Shown here: positions 55,793 through 64,000 of the stretch, piece by piece | How positions within the stretch are numbered: position 1 is the stretch's first letter | Layout of the letters: each line of letters starts with the position of its first letter | DNA from: a bacterium | GTDB lineage: Bacteria; Hinthialibacterota; Hinthialibacteria; H5-UNCL2 | Length of the DNA: 64,000 bases | Direction of reading: 5' to 3' | NCBI GenBank assembly: GCA_015075175.1 | Contig: JABTUV010000001.1 | Span: 946,001-1,010,000 of the forward strand | Notes under the pieces: generated by a model | The model's input: only the letters and a program-made list of their open reading frames with translations | What the model was told of the DNA's origin: nothing | Databases searched by the model: none | Position numbers and translations under genes: made by a program

Positions 55793-58489
55793 CTATTCGG
55801 CATGGTCGATCCAGAGGTCGTCGCTCGTGCCGGGTTTGCGATCCGGGCCGGAGCTGACCAGATAGTAACCCTCGCCGGCCGGCAGGAGTCGATAGGGCTG
55901 GTCCCAACTGTCGCGGGCGAGACCGGCGGCCTTGGCTCCGAACTTCTCCGCGACGAATCGGTCCAGATCGACCGGCAGCGTCCGCGCGCCCGCCAGCGCC
56001 GCGTCCAGCCGCTGCATCTCCATGCCCGTGGCCAGGCTGTAGGCGTAGTCGAGCGGACGGTAGCTGCGAGGCGCCGGCGCCAACGACGCGGGATCGAAAC
56101 CGGCCGTTTCAGGCTCCGGCAGGACGGCCAGCTCCAGGTCGCGGGCCGCTTCAAAGCCAAAGTAGGGTGGCCGCGCCTCTCCTGCCGGCAACGCCGCCGG
56201 TTGGGAGGCATACAAGGCCCCGAAGCGGTCCAGCGCCACCAACCCAGGCCCATCGGCGACTTCCACGTCAGCCAGTAGCCCCCCATCCACGAGCGGCAGC
56301 GTCCAGTCCGGTGCGGCCCGCCCGCTCCACTCGACGCGCCCGAAGGCGTCCACGCGCGCGAACGCTTCGCCGGCGCGCACCAGCCGCTTCCAGTTGTTTT
56401 GCGTTCCCAAGGCGAAGGCGACCGCCGGCGCGCCGCCGAAGGCGTGCACTCCGCCCATGTTGTCCAGAATCCAGCCGCCGGCGCCGCTATCGTCGGTTAG
56501 CACCAGGTCGACGGCGTATTGCGTCACGCCGTTCAAGGGCGGCGTAATCGAGGCGGCTTCAGCTACCGCGGGGTCCGCCGAACCGCCCGCCCACAGGCCG
56601 CCGTTGCGATCCAGCACGAAAAAGCCATACTCGCCCTCCTCCTCCGACGCGACATGGCAAAGCTCCAGATCGACGGCGCGGTCGCCCGGCTCGGGATAAA
56701 AGTAGAACGATTGCGAGGGCCGCCGCGCGCTGTAGGTGTGGAGCGCGCCGAAGCCGTCCAGGACCGCTATCCCCAGCCGCGCCTCGTTCTGCGCCGCCGG
56801 ACCGGCGACCGGTTGCATGGCGCGGGCGATGTTCCAGCCGAAGTACGGCCCGCCCGACAGCACCACGTTGCGGGCCGCGCCGCCGGCGTGCACTGCGCCG
56901 AAATCGTCCAGGACGAAGAACCCGATATGCGCGGCGTTGACGCCCACCGGTGGTGCAACCGGCTGCCGGTCGGGCAGAACTTCGACGGCGCCGGGACTCG
57001 CGGAACTGCGCGCGAGGCCGTCGGCGAGATTCTCGACCCAGAGGGCCGCCGGACCGGTCGGAGCGCCGGACGCGACCGAAAAGCGCAGGAGAACCAGCGC
57101 GCCGTCGCCGGAGAAAGGCTCCGCCGTGCCCGCGCTCGCGCCCACGCGCAGGCGTCCGGGTTCCACCAATCGCGCGGAGAGAAGGCTCCAGTTGCGACAG
57201 GCGGTGTCTTGCCGGGAGGCTTCCTCGAAGTTGAGGCGCGAGGGATCGAAGCGCACGTCCAGGCCGTAAGCAACCAGGTGCTCCGCGCCACGGACGTTGA
57301 CAGGCAGCGTAACGGCGTCGCCGGCGCGGGCTTCGTGCACCGCGAGCGCCAGGGCGCGGGCCGCGCCGCGGCGCGCCGCCGGCGCGCCCTCCCCCGAGGG
57401 AATGCCCGTCTTCTGCGCCGGCGAGAGATACATGCCGAAGATGTCGTGCGCATCGCCCGGCGTGACCGATCCGTCGCGGTCCACGTCGGCGGCCCGCCGC
57501 TCCAATTCGCCCAAAGTCGAGGCGCCCAGGTAGTGGGCGAAGGCGCATTGCGCGTCGCCCGGCGTGACGCGATGGTCGCGCGTCGGGTCGCCCAGCTGGT
57601 ACCATTGCACCGCGCCCGCGGCGGTCGGGTATCCCGCCAGGCCCGCGGCGGCGTTGGCCAGGCTGGGCGCCGCGCTCTGCCAGGCTCCACCCCGGCTATA
57701 GAAGCTCACGTTGAGCAGCGTCCCGGATTGCGCGATGGGTCCGCCCGAACCGGGGGCGCCCAGGACGCGCAACACGTTAGCAGAGACTTGCGTGCCCGTC
57801 ACGTTCCAGCCGGCCGACAGCGTCCCCTCCGTCCGGCAGGCGGCGTACTCCATCAGTCCGCCGTCAAACACCAGGTCGAAGGCGAAGCTGTCCAGCGGCC
57901 AAACCGCCGGCAGTTGAATCTGGATGGGGATCAGGAAATCCTCTTGGGCCTCGGCGACGGCGTCGCCGACTTGGACGAGCGCCGTACCTGGAGACGCGGT
58001 AAAAAAATCCACCCGCGAGCCGGGCGCGTCTTCGCTCCAGTCCGTCCAGCGGCCGTTGTTGTCTCGATACCGCACTTGGCAGCGGTACGCGCGGTTCCAC
58101 GTCAGCGCCTGACTGATCCGTACGTCGCCGCTCACGCCGTCCGAACCGGTATAAGCTCCCGGCGTATACCGGTGCAGGTTACCGGCTGGATCGGCTACGA
58201 AGCCCGTGTTGTAAACGAGGTTGAGGCCGTCATACACGCGCAGTTGGTATCCCGCCTGACCGACGGGATACAGGTCATTGCGAAAGGGGCTCCATGCGAA
58301 TTCCGGGGTCAGGGTCGGTGCCACGGCGGCAATTGCAACGAAAGAATTTGCATAAGCACCCAGAACGGCCAATATAGTAGCAATTAATCGTTTTAAAAAC
58401 GAATTATATCGTATAAAAGCAAACAGATTCATCATGGCAATGCAAAGGAATAGCAACATGTTTGCCAATAAATGATACATACATGTCAC
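55793..58489 (-). CDS. Secreted multi-domain protein: Fn3-like, two cohesin-like, dockerin, propeller-like, GspG-like tail
   Basis: This is an intact 898-residue protein. An N-terminal hydrophobic segment (KRLIATILAVLGAYANSF) should direct export. Residues 57-165 look fibronectin-like (YRCQVRYRDNNGRWTDWSED). Residues 170-297 and 380-506 look cohesin-like (SFAFDLVFDGGLMEYAACRT; YGLDVRFDPSRLNFEEASRQ). A dockerin with two EF-like loops lies at about 298-370 (DPTRDHRVTPGDAQCAF; DVDRDGSVTPGDAHDIF). Residues 520-793 are the D-x-x-G repeat domain shared with the protein at 32200-34011. The last 95 residues read SWDQPYRLLPAGEGYYLVSS then GPDRKPGTSDDLW, like the C-terminal domain of pseudopilin GspG. 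GTG 58489 or ATG 58480 is the start. It may be anchored to a surface or secretion apparatus. Confidence 0.8.
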   Translation of the reverse strand: MTCMYHLLANMLLFLCIAMMNLFAFIRYNSFLKRLIATILAVLGAYANSFVAIAAVAPTLTPEFAWSPFRNDLYPVGQAGYQLRVYDGLNLVYNTGFVADPAGNLHRYTPGAYTGSDGVSGDVRISQALTWNRAYRCQVRYRDNNGRWTDWSEDAPGSRVDFFTASPGTALVQVGDAVAEAQEDFLIPIQIQLPAVWPLDSFAFDLVFDGGLMEYAACRTEGTLSAGWNVTGTQVSANVLRVLGAPGSGGPIAQSGTLLNVSFYSRGGAWQSAAPSLANAAAGLAGYPTAAGAVQWYQLGDPTRDHRVTPGDAQCAFAHYLGASTLGELERRAADVDRDGSVTPGDAHDIFGMYLSPAQKTGIPSGEGAPAARRGAARALALAVHEARAGDAVTLPVNVRGAEHLVAYGLDVRFDPSRLNFEEASRQDTACRNWSLLSARLVEPGRLRVGASAGTAEPFSGDGALVLLRFSVASGAPTGPAALWVENLADGLARSSASPGAVEVLPDRQPVAPPVGVNAAHIGFFVLDDFGAVHAGGAARNVVLSGGPYFGWNIARAMQPVAGPAAQNEARLGIAVLDGFGALHTYSARRPSQSFYFYPEPGDRAVDLELCHVASEEEGEYGFFVLDRNGGLWAGGSADPAVAEAASITPPLNGVTQYAVDLVLTDDSGAGGWILDNMGGVHAFGGAPAVAFALGTQNNWKRLVRAGEAFARVDAFGRVEWSGRAAPDWTLPLVDGGLLADVEVADGPGLVALDRFGALYASQPAALPAGEARPPYFGFEAARDLELAVLPEPETAGFDPASLAPAPRSYRPLDYAYSLATGMEMQRLDAALAGARTLPVDLDRFVAEKFGAKAAGLARDSWDQPYRLLPAGEGYYLVSSGPDRKPGTSDDLWIDHAE

Positions 58490-58786
58490 GTGTCATTATA
58501 AGAAGCGTGATACATTGACGTTAGATGAGATTAGCCAGAGTGCGATGCAACCGATTGAGACTGCCGTACGGCGATAATTGGGCGGGTCGTGTGGGCAGTA
58601 ATTGACATCAAAGTATTACAATATGCAACAAGTCGTTGTCGCGCATCCTGGCGTGGCTCGGGCATTCCTGCCCGAGGTGGAGGATGGGGCGTAAGGGTGG
58701 TTCTACCTACCATGCGGCGGCGAGTAGCCGCACTCAAAAGCGGCGGCAAGCAGCCGCATTCCATACAAGCGCAGCACGCCGCGCAA
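58490..58786. other. AT-rich promoter region and palindromic repeats
   Basis: Bases 58490-58630 are AT-rich and probably contain the promoter of the minus-strand gene that starts at 58489. CTCGGGCATTCCTGCCCGAG (58657-58676) is a hairpin of REP type. GCGGCGGCGAGTAGCCGC and GCGGCGGCAAGCAGCCGC (58713-58756) form two further hairpins behind the glycosyltransferase gene. Confidence 0.6.
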
Positions 58787-59955
58787 CTACGAGGCCAGGT
58801 TGTTGACGATCTCGACGTAGCGGGCCTTTTTCCGGTCCCAGGTGTTCTCGGCGATGAACCTGCGACAATGCTCCACTTGCGACCTCATGCGAGCTCCGTC
58901 GCGGGCCAGACGGACGATGCAGCGCGCGCCATGTCCGCGCTGTTCTCCGGCTCCGAAGAGTTTGATCATGTCGTCGGTGAAGTAATATTCATCGACCTTG
59001 GTGCGAGAGGCGACAATGGGCAGGCCCGCCGCCATGAACTCCAGAATCTTGGTACTGAAGGCCTCGCCGGAGAAGCTCCCTCCCCGCTTGGGCACGATTC
59101 CCAGGGTGGCCGCGAACACCCCCAGGTTCCTCCATGGGAACCGGATCGTGAAAGTGAACGCACGAATCCAACCCCAGCCGCCCGCGCAACCCAAGAGCGA
59201 CTGGTAGTAATCGACGTTGCCGTAGTTGGCGTAGATGTGCGCCTCGATATCGGGAATCTCTCCGTGCTCTGGCCACGGCGCGGATGGCGATGTCCAGCCC
59301 GTGCAGGTAGGGAGACGGTTCCCGGATAGATCATGGTCACGCGCCCGTTGGCGCTGGGTTCCGCCGGCGTCTGAAAATGCTTTGGATCGGGATAGTTGAG
59401 CAGGGTGGTGCAACGTTCCGGGGGGATGCGGTCGCGCTCGATCAGCCTTTCTCGCGCCATAGATCATTGGCCACGATCACGTGGTCAGCGAATCGCACCG
59501 AGCCGCTCCGTCAGGCGCAACAGGCGCGCCAGGAGACTGTGCGGTCCCTGCTGAAACTTCTCGCAGAAGAACTCGGGCAGGATGTCGTGAATGTCCAGGA
59601 TCACCCGCGCGCCCATGAGCCGCGGCGCCAGCCCGATGAACACGTGAAAGTCGGGCACGTTGTGAATGTGCAGCACCCGATAGCGATACTTCCAATGATA
59701 ACCGACCAAGAGGACCGACACGCGCAGCATAAAGGCCAGCGTGCGGTACAGGTAGCTGAAGGCGCCCCGCTCGTTGTACTGCCGGTATTGCACTCGGTGC
59801 AAGCGGACGCCGTTGATGACGGCGTGGGCGGGCACGCCCTTCTTGCGCAGGGCGAACATGTCCACGTGGTGGCCAAGGCGCGCCAGTTCCTCCGCGTAGC
59901 GCCGGACGCGGTTGTCCGTCTCGTAAAACGTGTATGCGACCATGCAAACGTTCAT
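58787..59955 (-). pseudogene. GT4 family glycosyltransferase, two frameshifts
   Basis: The N-terminal ORF (59955-59485) has MNVCMVAYTFYETDNRVRRY then AEELARLGHHVDMFALRKKG, the GT4 acceptor-side Rossmann start, and VLHIHNVPDFHVFIGLAPRL. The frame shifts at about 59480 (SVRFADHVIVANDLWREK, then ERDRIPPERCTTLLNYPD) and again at about 59300. The C-terminal part has GEAFSTKILEFMAAGLPIVA then SRTKVDEYY, the E-x7-E-like donor-binding region. Together they make about 389 residues, a normal length. Role is probably in surface polysaccharide synthesis with a nucleotide-sugar donor. One or both indels could be errors. Confidence 0.85.
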
Positions 59956-60116
59956 GACTGCCGATCCGGCGTTCTGACCTGGGCGAAATCGCGCGCGCCG
60001 GGGATGGTCAGGCCCCGAGGCTTGGCGATGACGGGGGATGAGAGCTTCGGTGCGCGTTTCCCTTTCATTTCATCGCAGCACTTGCCGCAAGTCAAGTTTA
60101 TTTTGGGCCGGCGTGG

Positions 60117-60683
60117 CTACGACAGCGCACTCGACTCGGGCGGAAACGCTTCCTCCAGCGCCAAGAGCGCCCGGATTTCCAGATTGACCGGATGGTCGGG
60201 GAAGACGTCGGCGCCTTTTCTGCCGCGGGGGTTGTCGGCGACCACCTGGCGCAGTTTTTCCGCCAAGTCGGCGTAGAGGCGCTCCCAGACCAGGAGTTCG
60301 CCGCCGCGGGCCAGGAAGTCGCGCACCTGACCCAGGGTCTCGGCGGTCAGGAGCAGGCCGTGTTCCGGGCAAACGTGTACGACCACGTAGCTGACGCGGG
60401 CAAACGATTTGCGCTGCATGGGTCGGGCGCACTGGGGGCAGGGGAAGTATTCCACCGAGCCGAAGAGTTCCGCCTCGGCCACGGCGCTTTTCTTGCGTTG
60501 CTGGCAAACCCGGCGCAGGGCGGCCAGGTCGTTGGGCGAAATGGTGCGCCGCACATCCGCGAGAAGGTCCGGCAGCCGGTTCCGTTCCAACCAGAGCCGC
60601 GGACAACGCCCGCAGGCCAGGAGTTCCACCCCCGCCTCTCTCGCCGGTTCCAGGGAGGAACCGCAGGCCGGACATATGAGCAT
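60117..60683 (-). CDS. Zinc-ribbon protein (zf-TFIIB type)
   Basis: The 188-residue protein has an N-terminal ribbon (MLICPACGSSLEPAREAGVE then LLACGRCPRLWL) and a second one (EYFPCPQCARPMQRKSF then VHVCPEHGLLL). Each supplies two pairs of Cys/His for one zinc. Such zf-TFIIB proteins are common and uncharacterised, possibly nucleic-acid or protein interaction modules. The C-terminal third is helical with a charged tail. Start ATG 60683. It lies just downstream of sppA in the same direction. Confidence 0.75.
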   Translation of the reverse strand: MLICPACGSSLEPAREAGVELLACGRCPRLWLERNRLPDLLADVRRTISPNDLAALRRVCQQRKKSAVAEAELFGSVEYFPCPQCARPMQRKSFARVSYVVVHVCPEHGLLLTAETLGQVRDFLARGGELLVWERLYADLAEKLRQVVADNPRGRKGADVFPDHPVNLEIRALLALEEAFPPESSALS

Positions 60684-60713
60684 GAGGTCAGTCCTTTGTG
60701 ACGTTGACTCGGT

Positions 60714-61670
60714 TCACGACCTTACGGCACGCGCAGCCGGTATTGCAGGAGCGGCTCTCGCACCGGCAGCCAGCCGGACAGGTCGGGCAGGCGCATGAAG
60801 AGAAAGCCGGGCCGGGCGCCGCGTCTCGCGCTCGTCCACGGGCGTATCATCGCCCACTCCGGCGCGCGCCGCCGCGCGACGGATCGCGTCCTCCAGGTCG
60901 CCCAACCCGTCGACCAGTCCCAGCCCCATCGCCTGCCGCCCGGTGTAGATGCGCCCTTCAGCCAGCTCCTTTACTTTCACGTCCAGATGGAAGTTCGGCT
61001 GGTCGACATAAAACGCCGCCAGCTTGTCCCCCCGTCCCTCCTTGACGATGCTTAGGAACTGCTCGTACACGTCGTCCACGGTCGACTGCAGCATGGCGCG
61101 GTCTTCCTCGCTCATGGGATACTCCCCGCCCGCCGTCTTGTGCCGGCCCGCCTTGATCCAATAGGTATGGATGCCGATGTTGTTGAAAAGATGCTCGTAG
61201 TTCTGGATGGCGATGACCACGCCGATGCTGCCGGTCAGGCAACTGCTGCTGGCCAGGATTTCATCCGCGGCGCAGGCCACGAAGTAGGCGCCCGAGGCTC
61301 CCACGTCGTCCAGATAAGCCACCACCGGCTTGCGGTACTTCGCCTTCCAGGCGCGCAGGCGATAGTACAGATGCTCGGAGGCGACGACGCCTCCGCCCGG
61401 GCTGGAGATGTGCAGCACCAGCCCCTTCACCGATCCCGACTTGCCGAAGTGGTCGAGAATCTGCTTCACCTTCTCTTCCGAGATGGAGTAGTCGTCGCCG
61501 ATCACGCCGTGCAGTTCCATCACGCCCAGGCGGGTCCCGATGCGGCTGAAGGAGGAGCCGGTGGAACGCGACGGCTGTGCAGGCCAAAAGAGCAGCGCGG
61601 CGACCATGAACATGACGGACGTCGTCATGAGCACGAACAGGATCAGAACCAGTTTGATGCCTTTGGACAT
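60714..61670 (-). CDS. sppA: Signal peptide peptidase SppA (S49), C-terminus frameshifted
   Basis: SppA degrades cleaved signal peptides in the inner membrane. The N-terminal helix (IKLVLILFVLMTTSVMFMVA) anchors it. GLVLHISSPGGGVVASEHLY and YFVACAADEILASSSCLTGS then IGVV hold the catalytic Ser (SCLTGSIG). The Lys partner is in IKAGRHKTAGGEYPM. Residues 1-275 look normal. The last 35 (ETRRPARLSLHAPARPVRLA) are Arg/Ala-rich; the next frame reads SGWLPVREPLLQYRLRVP and stops at 60722, which looks like the true end, so one indel near 60820 is likely. Active-site residues are not affected. Confidence 0.88.
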   Translation of the reverse strand: MSKGIKLVLILFVLMTTSVMFMVAALLFWPAQPSRSTGSSFSRIGTRLGVMELHGVIGDDYSISEEKVKQILDHFGKSGSVKGLVLHISSPGGGVVASEHLYYRLRAWKAKYRKPVVAYLDDVGASGAYFVACAADEILASSSCLTGSIGVVIAIQNYEHLFNNIGIHTYWIKAGRHKTAGGEYPMSEEDRAMLQSTVDDVYEQFLSIVKEGRGDKLAAFYVDQPNFHLDVKVKELAEGRIYTGRQAMGLGLVDGLGDLEDAIRRAAARAGVGDDTPVDERETRRPARLSLHAPARPVRLAAGARAAPAIPAARAVRS

Positions 61671-61785
61671 TTCGCACCTCGGCGCACGTGAGTTTCACGG
61701 CAAGTGTACACGCGGCGGCGACCGGCCCGCAAGCGGTGAATTGCGGCCGGGCGACGCGGTGAGTTGAAAGCGCACGAGCACCGCG

Positions 61786-61950
61786 CTGTCATTTCGACCG
61801 AAGGGAGAAATCTACCCCGCCGTAATCGCTGGTCGGCTGCGAGACAAAAGATTTCTCCCTTCGGTCGAAATGACAGCATCGGTCGAAATGACAGCATGGG
61901 TCGAAATGACAGCATCGGTCGAAATGACAGCATGGGTCGAAATGACAGCG
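61786..61950. repeat. Inverted and tandem TGTCATTTCGACCG repeats
   Basis: CTGTCATTTCGACCGAAGGG then AGAAATC is mirrored by GATTTCTCCCTTCGGTCG then AAATGACAG, and four further GGTCGAAATGACAGCAT units follow in tandem, alternating ATC and ATG before GGTCG. They occupy the gap between sppA and the second GH172 gene. No gene is present there. Confidence 0.9.
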
Positions 61951-61983
61951 CCTGCCGTTCCGCGGGCAGCAAGCCCCGCGGGT

Positions 61984-63546
61984 TCACCGGGCGCGATACC
62001 AGAACGCCGTGCTTTCCCAGAGCGGATGCTTCTCTTCGATCAGCGATTGCGCCGTGTTCCAGGGCATCATCTCTTCCACCACGCGGATGTTCTTCCGGAA
62101 GTTGAAGGCATCGTTCAAGTGGAAAGAGTAAACGCCCACGCGGCCCGGCCTCATGCGCACAAAGCCCGAGACCGCCTTCCGGTCGAACACGCACCAGCCC
62201 GAGTTGTAATACTCCTCGCTGCCGGTCCCGTGATAGCTGGGCGGCCAGGCGTCCTCGTCGCTCCAAATGAGCCAATCGCCCTCCCCCCACCAGATTTCCG
62301 ACGGCCAGTCGATGAAGAGGAAGTTGCCGACGTACTTGCCGCGGCCGGTTACGTCCAGGAGCACGTGGCCGGGCACGTTCTTGGGGCCGAACGTGGGATT
62401 GTCCGGAGAGCCGATGCGTTGGGTCCGGTACGTCGCCGCCAGGCGGCCCCAGTTATCGGGCAGGCTGCGGCGCTTCTCCGTCTGCGCCTTCACGACCACG
62501 CTCAGCTCGCCGGCGCCCTGGTATTCCAGCACGATGCGCGCGCCCCGGGCGAAAGGCATAGGCAGCGCGCACCACGCCTCGTCATGTTCAACTCCCACCA
62601 GAAGGCTCGAGAACAGGCTGCGCAGATCGTGGCCGTAATCGCCGTGGCCGAAGAAGCGCCCGGCGGGGACGTCCACGCTGGGCGAAGTCTCGCCGTCCCA
62701 GTACATCTTCAGGCGCAAGGCCAACAGACGGTCCCGCGTTGCGGGATGCGCGGCCAGCCGCAACTGGCGGATCACGCCCGAGCCGGAAAACCTGATCTCG
62801 GCGCTCTCCCCCCTGGCCAGGCGCATCGACTGCGCGCGCGTCCATTTTTCCACTTCCGGCGCGCCGCCCACGGCGCGCCGCCATGCCGTACAGACCTGGC
62901 CCACCTGGTCTGTCTCCTCGTCGGACAGCGGCCAGCGCAGCGTCTGGACCGGCGTCCCCGCCGGATAGCGAGTGTAAGTCAACTGCCAGTAATTGCCCCA
63001 CGGCACGTCAGGCCTCTTTTCATCCCGCAACGTCTCGGCGTCGGGATGGACCAATTCCACGCGCAAGTGCTTCTCAAACGGGATGGGAAAGAGCACGCCG
63101 GGATAGGTGATGCCGCGCGAGGGCCCGCGCCCGTTGAACGCCAGCGGCCAGGGAAACGGCCCATCCACGGGATCAAAGAAGCGGTTGGCGGGCATGTCCA
63201 GCCGCGGAGCGGTCTCGCCGTCAAAGAAGAAACGGATGCTCGTGCCCTCCAGCGCCGCTCCCACCACGCCGGTAAAGACGCGATGCAGGCACCCGGGTCC
63301 GTCCACGTCGAGGAGGATGTTCCGGTCGCCCGCAAGGCGCTTGTAGTCATGGCCGTCGCGGTTCCCGCCGCTGCGATCCCAGGTGCTTTCCATGGAGGTG
63401 TGGGAGTCTTCCAGCGCGGGCAGGTCTTCCAGCGAGTGAAGGTTGTGGAGAAACCAGCCCAGGTCGCGGGTTTGCGCGCGGGCGGGAGCGAGGCACGCGG
63501 CGGCCGAGAGTCCGATCACAATTGCGCGGGCGGCGAGACGGTGCAT
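61984..63546 (-). CDS. Secreted GH172-family (DUF2961) glycoside hydrolase
   Basis: This is the second DUF2961/GH172 protein. Unlike the one at 36438 it has a signal peptide (RAIVIGLSAAACLAPARAQT). The 520-residue form starts at ATG 63546 with GGAGG 7 bp upstream; the open frame continues past the window but family similarity starts here. ILLDVDGPGCLHRVFTGVVG and WWGEGDWLIWSDEDAWPPSY then HGTGSEEYYNSGW contain the two Glu expected to be catalytic (GEGD and GTGSE). It probably acts on an arabinofuranosyl- or fructofuranosyl-type substrate outside the cell. Confidence 0.85.
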   Translation of the reverse strand: MHRLAARAIVIGLSAAACLAPARAQTRDLGWFLHNLHSLEDLPALEDSHTSMESTWDRSGGNRDGHDYKRLAGDRNILLDVDGPGCLHRVFTGVVGAALEGTSIRFFFDGETAPRLDMPANRFFDPVDGPFPWPLAFNGRGPSRGITYPGVLFPIPFEKHLRVELVHPDAETLRDEKRPDVPWGNYWQLTYTRYPAGTPVQTLRWPLSDEETDQVGQVCTAWRRAVGGAPEVEKWTRAQSMRLARGESAEIRFSGSGVIRQLRLAAHPATRDRLLALRLKMYWDGETSPSVDVPAGRFFGHGDYGHDLRSLFSSLLVGVEHDEAWCALPMPFARGARIVLEYQGAGELSVVVKAQTEKRRSLPDNWGRLAATYRTQRIGSPDNPTFGPKNVPGHVLLDVTGRGKYVGNFLFIDWPSEIWWGEGDWLIWSDEDAWPPSYHGTGSEEYYNSGWCVFDRKAVSGFVRMRPGRVGVYSFHLNDAFNFRKNIRVVEEMMPWNTAQSLIEEKHPLWESTAFWYRAR

Positions 63547-63684
63547 GGCGAACCCTCCGGGAACGGACGTTGCCGGCCACCACCGTAGCGCATCCCCCCT
63601 GGAATGAAAAGTCCTGGGCCGCATGGGCGTTGCATCGGGACGGAACGTGGTTATCATGCGGCATCCGGAGACTGGAGGCTGATC

Positions 63685-64000
63685 ATGTTGCAGCGAAGCG
63701 CCGTGCTGATGGGAGTTCTTACGGCGGTTGTGGGACTCGGCGCGCGGCCGGCTTGCGGCCAACAGGAACCGATGCCCGGTTGGCTGGACCTCACCGCGCG
63801 ATGGGAGACGCTGGGTCCGCCGCGCGGTACGCTCATGATCTGCGGCGGCGTTTACCACGTTTCGGACTTCGCGCGGTTCCTGGCGCTGGCCGGCGGCCCG
63901 GATGCCAGGATCGTGCTCATCCCCACCGCCCGTCCCGACTACGCCGCCCGCGCCGACTTCACGGCGCCCCACGAGCTGCGAAAGGCGGGCGCGCGCCACG
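63685..64000 (+). CDS. Peptidase S51/cyanophycinase-like protein, 5' part only
   Basis: The reading frame runs off the window after 105 codons. A signal peptide (VLMGVLTAVVGLGARPACGQ) precedes PRGTLMICGGVYHVSDFARF then LALAGGPDARIVLIPTARPD. The pattern G-x-L-M-I-C-GG...F..LAGG..ARIV.IPTA is the N-terminal half of the S51 family (cyanophycinase, dipeptidase E), which adopts a class I glutaminase-like fold. The catalytic Ser lies further on and cannot be seen. GGAGG 7 bp before ATG 63685 supports the start. It is divergent from the GH172 gene. Confidence 0.7.
   Translation, partial: MLQRSAVLMGVLTAVVGLGARPACGQQEPMPGWLDLTARWETLGPPRGTLMICGGVYHVSDFARFLALAGGPDARIVLIPTARPDYAARADFTAPHELRKAGARH

Noticed and set aside
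56519-58387. Plus-strand ORF of 622 codons
   Set aside because: Antisense to the 898-residue cohesin/dockerin protein, which has a signal segment and clear modules.

Overview
The window is high-GC bacterial DNA rich in accessory genes. Several traits suggest an uncultured, deep-branching environmental lineage (Sumerlaeota, Hydrogenedentota or Planctomycetota-like). They are cohesin and dockerin modules in secreted proteins, Thr-Pro linkers, giant right-handed beta-helix proteins, two GH172 (DUF2961) enzymes, REP palindromes with a RAYT transposase, and type II secretion pseudopilins. No 16S rRNA gene or other taxonomic marker is present, so the assignment is a guess.

Layout. 1-1084: the end of a broken IS21-family element. 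About 2.0-6.84 kb: a large CRISPR array. It has 38 well-preserved repeats (4044-6838), then grades through a few decayed copies (3690-4010) into some 20 heavily altered copies. 6.84-14.4 kb: a minus-strand type III-A CRISPR-Cas operon in the order cas10-csm2-csm3-csm4-cas6-cas1-cas2, pointing into the leader and array. It has no csm5 and no csm6/CARF effector. Csm2 carries an unusual glycine/RGG-rich N-terminal extension. 14.4-15.6 kb: remnants of a type II secretion pseudopilin operon, cut off by an IS3 fragment.

16.5-28.7 kb: a plus-strand defence locus of the helicase-methylase-ATPase (Hma-like) kind. It holds a DEAH/SNF2-type helicase with a DUF3883-like end, an HD phosphohydrolase, a small YwgA-like protein, a DUF1156 DNA methylase interrupted by a RAYT and its REP palindromes, an 86-residue protein and a DUF499 ATPase. 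Most of these genes have frameshifts. 29.4-32.15 kb: a decayed IS66 element. 34.4-36.1 kb: an apparently complete transposon with inverted repeats and a 6-bp target duplication.

32.2-64 kb is mainly chromosomal. It holds two cohesin proteins with a shared repeat C-domain, two GH172 proteins, two beta-helix proteins, a tRNA-Leu(CAA) and a decayed tRNA-Leu(CAG), a B12-type radical SAM protein, a matrixin protease followed by aroE-aroK, an operon of beta-helix/ACP/asparagine synthetase/FGE-cohesin protein, a GT4 glycosyltransferase, a zinc-ribbon protein, sppA, and the start of a peptidase S51-like gene. Four intergenic clusters of a repeat containing TGTCATTTCGACCG lie between 45 and 62 kb.

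Many genes across the whole window carry indels or in-frame stops. Either the assembly has many uncorrected indels, or the accessory islands are being inactivated. Raw reads are needed to decide, and every 'pseudogene' call below carries this caveat.
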